From the NCBI GenBank assembly GCA_934162925.1, contig CAKPJR010000053.1, positions 1 through 7,574 on the forward strand: 7,574 nucleotides of DNA. The letters are read 5' to 3'. The translations under genes were made by a program, and so were the position numbers. Below the pieces are notes generated by a model that had not been told where the DNA came from, ran no database searches, and saw only the letters and a list, made by a program, of their open reading frames with translations. Position 1 is the first letter of the stretch, and every line of letters begins with the position of its first letter. Positions 4,044-7,574 of the stretch are shown one piece after another. This stretch comes from an uncultured Clostridia bacterium (lineage in GTDB: Bacteria; Bacillota; Clostridia; TANB77; CAG-508).

Positions 4044-6170
4044 TTACAAATGTAATACTCTCGATTTTATTTCTTTTGTTTTTCCTTCATTCCAAAAATT
4101 TTCGCCTAAATAACCACAAGTACGCCTTGTTACATTCATTTTATTTTTGTCTTTATTACCACAGTTTGGGCATTCCCACTCTAGATTATCATTTACTATT
4201 ATCTCTCCATCAAATCCGCAAACATGGCAATAATCAGATTTTGTATTAAATTCTGCATATTGAATATTGTCATAAATAAATTTAACAACATCTTCTAACG
4301 CTTTTAAATTGTGTCTCATATTTGGAATTTCTATGTAAGAAATAGCTCCTCCTAATGATAACTTTTGGAATTCACTTTCAAATGATAATTTTTCAAAAGC
4401 ATCTATTTCTTCTCTTACATCAACATGGTATGAATTTGTATAATATCCCTTATCTGTAATATCTCTAATTTCTCCAAATCTTTCTCTATCTATTCTAGCA
4501 AATCTATAACACAAACTTTCTGCAGGAGTTCCATATAGGGCAAAACCTATTCCAGTTTCTTTTTTCCATTTTTCTGTAGTTTCCTTTAGATGCTTCATTA
4601 CCTTAATTGCAAAGTCGTGCCCTTCTGGTGTTGTATGTGATACTCCCTTCATTAACTTTGTAACTTCATATATTCCTATATACCCTAAAGAAATTGAAGA
4701 ATACCCACCCTTTAGTAGTTTATCTATCTTTTCTCCAGCTTCCATACGTGCTATTGCACCATATCTCCAATGTATTGGACTTGTATTACTTAATGTTCCA
4801 AGCAATGCATAATGTCTACACATTAATGCTTCCTTACATAGCTCTAATCTCTCATCAAATAGTTCCCAGAATTTATCTTCATCACCATCTGCAATAATTC
4901 CAATTTGAGGTAAATTAATACTAACAACCCCTTGATTGAATCTTCCTTCAAATTTGTAATTACCATTTTCATCTTTCCATGGAGCTAAAAAGCTTCTACA
5001 TCCCATTGGACTAAATACATTTCCTTCGTAATTTTCTCTCATTTTTTTTGCTGATATGTAATCTGGATATAATCTTTTTGAAGAACACTTTACTGCAAGT
5101 TTAGTTAAGTAGTCATATTCTCCACCCTTTAAACAATTATGTTCATCTAATACATATATTAATTTAGGGAATGCTGGTGTAATATATACACCCTTTTCAT
5201 TTTTTATTCCTTCATATCTTTGTTTTAGAATTTCTTCTATTATCATTGCATTTTCTTTTATATATGGGTCATCTTTCTTTAAGTTTAAAAATATTGTTAC
5301 AAAAGGAGATTGTCCATTTGTTGTCATTAATGTATTTATTTGATATTGAATTGTTTGTACTCCTGCTGATACTTCTTTTTTTAGTCTTTGATTTGTAAGT
5401 TTCTCTATTAGTTCTGGTGTTAATTCCTTACCAAACTCTTCTTCTAATTCTTTTTTAAATTTATTATAACTTCTTCTTACATATTTTCCTAAATGGCTAA
5501 TATCAACTGATTGTCCACCATATTGGTTAGATGCAACTGACGCAATTATTTGTGTCATAATTGTACATGCAACTTGAAAACTTTTTGGAGATTCAATAAG
5601 TTTACCATTCATAACTGTTCCATTATCTAACATATCTCCAATATTTATTAAGCAACAATTAAATATTGGTTGCAAAAAATAGTCCATATCATGAAAATGC
5701 AATATTCCTTCTTCATGTGCTTTTGCAATTTTTTCTGGTAATAATATTCTTTTTGTTAAATCTTTAGAAACTTCTCCTGCTATGTAATCTCTTTGTGTTG
5801 AAGCAAGTACGGCATTTTTATTAGAATTTTCTTCTAGTAATTCTTTATTTTTGTTTTTTATTAAACCTAATATAGATTCATCTGTAGTATTAGATTTTCT
5901 AACTAATGCTCTAGTGTATCTATAAATCATATATTTTTTTGCAAGCTCAAATTTTTTTCTATCCATTAATTGCTGTTCTATTATATCTTGAACATCTTCT
6001 ACTAATATTCTTTTTTTATCTAACTCTTCTATATATTTAGTTATTTCTCTAATTTCTGTTTTTGTTATTCTTTCTTTAGGTTTTACTTCGTTATTTGCTT
6101 TTTCTATTGCTATTTGTATTTTCTCTCTGTTATAATCTACGGCTTTTCCATCTCTTTTTATTACCTTCAT
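4044..6170 (-). CDS. nrdD: class III anaerobic ribonucleoside-triphosphate reductase
   Basis: The oxygen-sensitive enzyme that reduces ribonucleoside triphosphates to dNTPs using a glycyl radical, with formate as reductant in well-studied members. Residues about 1-90 form an ATP cone for allosteric activity control (MKVIKRDGKAVDYNREKI). The catalytic barrel follows, with cysteines in the expected places: Cys172/173 in FNCCLINIGDM and Cys391 in SPMGCRSFL, the likely thiyl radical site. Near the C-terminus a zinc site is formed by Cys648, Cys651, Cys667 and Cys670. The glycyl radical loop is RRTCGYLG, with Gly686 as the radical residue, 22 residues from the end. At 708 residues it is full length. 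The start is supported by GAGGGG eight bases upstream. nrdG follows in the same operon. I find no frameshift and no missing key residue. Confidence 0.97.
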   Translation of the reverse strand: MKVIKRDGKAVDYNREKIQIAIEKANNEVKPKERITKTEIREITKYIEELDKKRILVEDVQDIIEQQLMDRKKFELAKKYMIYRYTRALVRKSNTTDESILGLIKNKNKELLEENSNKNAVLASTQRDYIAGEVSKDLTKRILLPEKIAKAHEEGILHFHDMDYFLQPIFNCCLINIGDMLDNGTVMNGKLIESPKSFQVACTIMTQIIASVASNQYGGQSVDISHLGKYVRRSYNKFKKELEEEFGKELTPELIEKLTNQRLKKEVSAGVQTIQYQINTLMTTNGQSPFVTIFLNLKKDDPYIKENAMIIEEILKQRYEGIKNEKGVYITPAFPKLIYVLDEHNCLKGGEYDYLTKLAVKCSSKRLYPDYISAKKMRENYEGNVFSPMGCRSFLAPWKDENGNYKFEGRFNQGVVSINLPQIGIIADGDEDKFWELFDERLELCKEALMCRHYALLGTLSNTSPIHWRYGAIARMEAGEKIDKLLKGGYSSISLGYIGIYEVTKLMKGVSHTTPEGHDFAIKVMKHLKETTEKWKKETGIGFALYGTPAESLCYRFARIDRERFGEIRDITDKGYYTNSYHVDVREEIDAFEKLSFESEFQKLSLGGAISYIEIPNMRHNLKALEDVVKFIYDNIQYAEFNTKSDYCHVCGFDGEIIVNDNLEWECPNCGNKDKNKMNVTRRTCGYLGENFWNEGKTKEIKSRVLHL

Positions 6171-6213
6171 TAATATGTCCCCTCTTTCGAAAACTCTTTT
6201 TGCTTACCGACTA

Positions 6214-6219
6214 ATTATA
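6214..6219 (-). promoter_or_regulatory. candidate -10 box of nrdDG
   Basis: TATAAT on the minus strand 44 bases before the nrdD start, preceded directly by TG. I see no good -35 box at 17 bases (ACAGAA is there), so this would need an activator or the promoter lies elsewhere. I do not see a clear pair of NrdR boxes. Confidence 0.35.
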
Positions 6220-6313
6220 CACCATTATTTTTTGTATTCTGTTGCATTTGCAATATTTTCTCAAAAAAACTTTTTATAATCTTTTGTACGCTTTGATAGT
6301 GTAGGTTTATTTG

Positions 6314-6326
6314 AATTGTTACAATT
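6314..6326. promoter_or_regulatory. palindrome in the nrdD-regulator gap, possible operator
   Basis: AATTGT-T-ACAATT is a perfect inverted repeat around a single T. It overlaps a tandem pair of TGTTACA motifs (6317-6323 and 6328-6334) exactly 11 bases apart, about one helical turn. It lies between the two divergent genes and could serve either. Confidence 0.4.
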
Positions 6327-6341
6327 GTGTTACATTTTTTA

Positions 6342-6370
6342 TTGTTTTTTCAGTTGTAATATATTATAAT
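6342..6370 (+). promoter_or_regulatory. candidate promoter of the Crp/Fnr-type regulator
   Basis: TTGTTT (6342-6347), 17 bases, then TATAAT (6365-6370). The -10 box is perfect and the -35 box matches in its TTG. Transcription would start near 6377 and give a leader of about 190 bases that includes two palindromic repeats. Confidence 0.5.
6354..6369. promoter_or_regulatory. palindrome over the regulator promoter, possible autoregulatory operator
   Basis: TTGTAATATATTATAA is a 16-base inverted repeat with one mismatched pair. It covers the spacer and most of the -10 box of the candidate promoter, a position suited to repression. Further TTGTAA motifs follow at 6382-6387 and 6389-6394. Crp/Fnr proteins bind palindromes of this size, but no known consensus is matched. 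Confidence 0.4.
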
Positions 6371-6424
6371 TGTTAAAAAGATTGTAATTTGTAAAATGGA
6401 TGTGTGAGGTGTGAAGTTGGATTC

Positions 6425-6447
6425 GTAGGGGCGTATTGCATACGCCC
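6425..6447. repeat. 23-base palindromic repeat, copy 2
   Basis: GTAGGGGCGTAT, loop TGC, ATACGCCC: the exact reverse complement of 1395-1417. It lies in the predicted 5' leader of the regulator gene, 32 bases before a GGACAGTCC-family hairpin. Confidence 0.75.
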
Positions 6448-6479
6448 AAAAACAAATTTTTGCAATAGATTACATTTAC

Positions 6480-6533
6480 AATTCAGGACAGTCCCCTTTT
6501 GTCATTCGACAAAAGAGGGACAGTCCCTAGAAT
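6480..6533. repeat. palindromic GGACAGTCC repeat, copy 3
   Basis: It has AATTC at the left edge, GGACAGTCCC (6486-6495), an inner stem TTTTGTC/GACAAAA around the loop ATTC, GGGACAGTCCC (6517-6527) and CTAGAAT at the right edge. It folds as one nearly continuous hairpin. It ends 35 bases before the start codon of the regulator, inside its predicted 5' leader, and could impede transcription or affect mRNA stability. Confidence 0.75.
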
Positions 6534-6568
6534 CGTTCAAACAAATTACAATTTACAGGAGATTTATA

Positions 6569-7186
6569 ATGGAAATTTCAGATTTAGTTCAAAGTATTTC
6601 AGATAATTGCATAAAAGTTCAAAAGAAATCTTTTCCTGCTGGAACTGTTATTACTACCTATATGGAAAAGAGAAAACAAATCTGTATTTTACTTTCTGGT
6701 AAAGCTGAACTTATTAGGTATGACCTTAAAGGAAATAAAGATATTATAGAACATTTTGGACAAAATGATATTTTCGGAGAAGTTTTTCATCATGTTAATA
6801 CTAACAATGAGCTTTTTGTTCTAGCAACAAAAAAGTGCGAAGTTCTTTTGTTTTTATATGATGATATTCGCGTAAAGTGTAAACAAAATTGTAGCTTTCA
6901 TACAACTCTAATTTCTAATCTTTTAGAGCTTTCTTTAAATAACTCAATTTCTCAAAACACAAGAATAGAAGTGCTTTCTAAAAGGAGTATTAGAGAAAAA
7001 CTTCTTAGTTATTTTAATATTCTATCTAGCAAATCTTTTAGTAAAAATATAGTCCTACCTTTTTCCTTAACTAGTCTTGCTGATTACTTAAGTGTCGATA
7101 GAAGTGCTATGATGAGGGAGCTTAAAAATTTAATTGATGAAGGCTTTATTTCTAAAAATGGTAATAAAATTAAACTGCTTTATTAA
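6569..7186 (+). CDS. Crp/Fnr-family transcriptional regulator
   Basis: A 205-residue DNA-binding regulator. The N-terminal half (about 15-120) is a cyclic-nucleotide-binding-type beta-barrel (ICILLSGKAELIRYDLKGNKDII, GQNDIFGEV). A dimerisation helix follows, then a Crp-type winged helix-turn-helix at about 164-194 (PFSLTSLADYLSVDRSAMMR). Fnr's N-terminal cysteine set is absent. Cys104 and Cys108 (CKQNC before SFH) form a pair; a cysteine before xFH is, as I recall, common in clostridial members, but its role is unknown to me. The effector cannot be read from the sequence. The start at 6569 is chosen for the upstream AGGAGA and because translation further upstream runs only through repeats. 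It diverges from nrdDG and converges on the hydrogenase gene, so control of anaerobic metabolism is plausible but inferred. Confidence 0.9.
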   Translation: MEISDLVQSISDNCIKVQKKSFPAGTVITTYMEKRKQICILLSGKAELIRYDLKGNKDIIEHFGQNDIFGEVFHHVNTNNELFVLATKKCEVLLFLYDDIRVKCKQNCSFHTTLISNLLELSLNNSISQNTRIEVLSKRSIREKLLSYFNILSSKSFSKNIVLPFSLTSLADYLSVDRSAMMRELKNLIDEGFISKNGNKIKLLY

Positions 7187-7229
7187 TAAATGCATAAATT
7201 ATATTTTGGTTGTTTATTAGTTTTGGAAA

Positions 7230-7244
7230 TTAATTGTTAATGAT
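7230..7244 (-). pseudogene. remnant of the toxin gene 3' end
   Basis: On the minus strand these bases read Ile-Ile-Asn-Asn-stop, matching Ile-Ile-Lys-Asn-stop of the intact toxin gene, with the same bases following the stop. It is only a few codons, but it shows that the short copy once contained, or was copied from, a toxin gene. Confidence 0.5.
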
Positions 7245-7282
7245 ATTTTATGCATTTATTGGGCTAATTATGTATTAAAGGG

Positions 7283-7317
7283 AAAAAACTGTCAATTGTT
7301 TTTTTGACAGTTTTTTT
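7283..7317. terminator. bidirectional terminator between regulator and hydrogenase genes
   Basis: CTGTCAA (7289-7295) and TTGACAG (7304-7310) with A and T runs outside form an intrinsic terminator in either direction, suited to these convergent genes. It is part of the repeated element and identical over 35 bases to the hairpin after nrdG. Confidence 0.7.
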
Positions 7318-7340
7318 CTGTGGTTTTAATCATTTATAAA

Positions 7341-7574
7341 TCATATATTATATTTATTTCTCTTATGATATGTTGTATGTAATAGCTCATGTGCTTTATG
7401 GCTACCTGGTTCTTCTAGGAATTCTTTATACAATTTTTTAATTATTGGATTTTCGTGTGATTTTCTTATTGTGCTTTTTTCATCAATAGTATATAAACAA
7501 TCTGCTCTTAATTTTCTTATATCATATTCGCTTCTTTGTTTTGATGTTTTAATTGGCTGTCCTCCACCCATTAC
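7341..7574 (-). CDS. [FeFe] hydrogenase large subunit, C-terminal part (cut by window edge)
   Basis: Only the last 77 residues are in the window; the gene continues past the right edge, so the Met near 7571 is internal. The visible part begins with VMGGGQP, the end of the H-cluster motif that in this family reads CPGGCxxGGGQP. It continues through the small-subunit-type C-terminal domain: RADCLYTIDEKSTIRKSHEN, then HELLHTTYHKR. This domain wraps the catalytic domain in HydA-type hydrogenases, including NADH-dependent bifurcating ones. The enzyme interconverts protons and H2 with ferredoxin and/or NAD(P)H. The subgroup and N-terminal iron-sulfur domains cannot be seen. The stop TGA is followed on this strand by the shared hairpin terminator. 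Confidence 0.9.
   Translation of the reverse strand, partial: VMGGGQPIKTSKQRSEYDIRKLRADCLYTIDEKSTIRKSHENPIIKKLYKEFLEEPGSHKAHELLHTTYHKRNKYNI

Larger units (their letters stand above)
7185..7317 (-). mobile_element. short non-coding derivative of the toxin-antitoxin element
   Basis: It carries the same inverted repeats (7185-7200 and 7245-7260, the second with one mismatch), the same edge sequences and the same promoter/terminator hairpin as 2839-3497, in the same orientation. Between the inverted repeats it has 76 bases instead of 603. The missing part holds the antitoxin gene and all but the last codons of the toxin gene. It begins in the stop codon of the regulator gene and fills nearly all of the space before the hydrogenase gene. 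The junction lies at an ATAAA shared by the right inverted repeat and the toxin 3' end, as expected for a microhomology deletion. Confidence 0.65.

Noticed and set aside
4694..4897. Plus-strand open frame of 67 codons
   Set aside because: Antisense to the conserved middle of nrdD; no start signal.
6181..6300. NrdR box pair upstream of nrdD
   Set aside because: No two 16-base sites resembling the NrdR consensus at the usual spacing could be found by eye.
6404..6568. Upstream extension of the Crp/Fnr regulator reading frame
   Set aside because: It starts at GTG without a ribosome-binding site and translates two palindromic repeats. The ATG at 6569 has AGGAGA at the right distance and gives a normal family length.
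7341..7571. Complete small 76-residue protein
   Set aside because: The sequence is the conserved C-terminus of an [FeFe] hydrogenase and the frame stays open to the window edge, so this is a partial gene.
1..7574. CRISPR array
   Set aside because: The repeats seen are palindromic, few, widely spaced and in different orientations. There are no regularly spaced direct repeats with spacers and no cas genes.

Overview
The window looks like a low-GC, strictly anaerobic member of the Clostridia. The DNA is strongly AT-rich. It carries an oxygen-sensitive class III ribonucleotide reductase with its activase, the C-terminal end of an [FeFe] hydrogenase, a pilin-like protein with a hydrophobic N-terminus of a kind common in this group, and a Crp/Fnr-type regulator of the clostridial form. 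I cannot name a species from the sequence.

Layout, left to right. Bases 1-104 hold only a candidate leftward promoter. A pilin-like protein (minus strand, 105-950) carries a palindromic repeat inside its leader. Bases 951-1480 contain no gene but are packed with palindromes: an AT-rich hairpin, a long imperfect palindrome with a GC-rich core, two GTAGGG/CCCTAC-type repeats and a hairpin repeat of the same family as the one in the pilin gene. Next are an unrecognised 172-residue protein (1481-1999, minus) whose stop codon lies in that hairpin repeat, and an L,D-transpeptidase with a peptidoglycan-binding domain (2103-2813, minus). A ParE-like toxin and a putative antitoxin (2885-3398, minus) lie between perfect 16-base inverted repeats. 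The nrdD-nrdG operon follows (3496-6170, minus). Across a regulatory gap rich in palindromes, a Crp/Fnr-type regulator is read rightward (6569-7186). It converges on the end of an [FeFe] hydrogenase gene (minus, 7341-7574, cut by the window edge).

The main new observation concerns the toxin-antitoxin locus. The 133 bases between the regulator gene and the hydrogenase gene are a shortened second copy of the DNA around the toxin-antitoxin pair. This copy has the same inverted repeats, the same promoter/terminator hairpin and the last codons of the toxin gene, but about 527 bases containing the rest of the pair are missing. The toxin-antitoxin pair therefore looks like the cargo of a small repeat-bounded element that also exists as a non-coding derivative. 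In the full copy a perfect consensus promoter (TTGACA, 17 bases, TATAAT) reads into the antitoxin gene, and its -35 box is one arm of the terminator hairpin directly after nrdG.

How the genes fit together: NrdG activates NrdD for anaerobic dNTP synthesis. The hydrogenase fits a fermentative, H2-producing lifestyle. The divergent Crp/Fnr regulator could act on itself and on nrdDG through palindromes in the shared gap, but that is inferred from position only. Separate families of short palindromic repeats sit in the pilin leader, at the end of the 172-residue gene and in the 5' leader of the regulator gene. No transposase is visible in the window.
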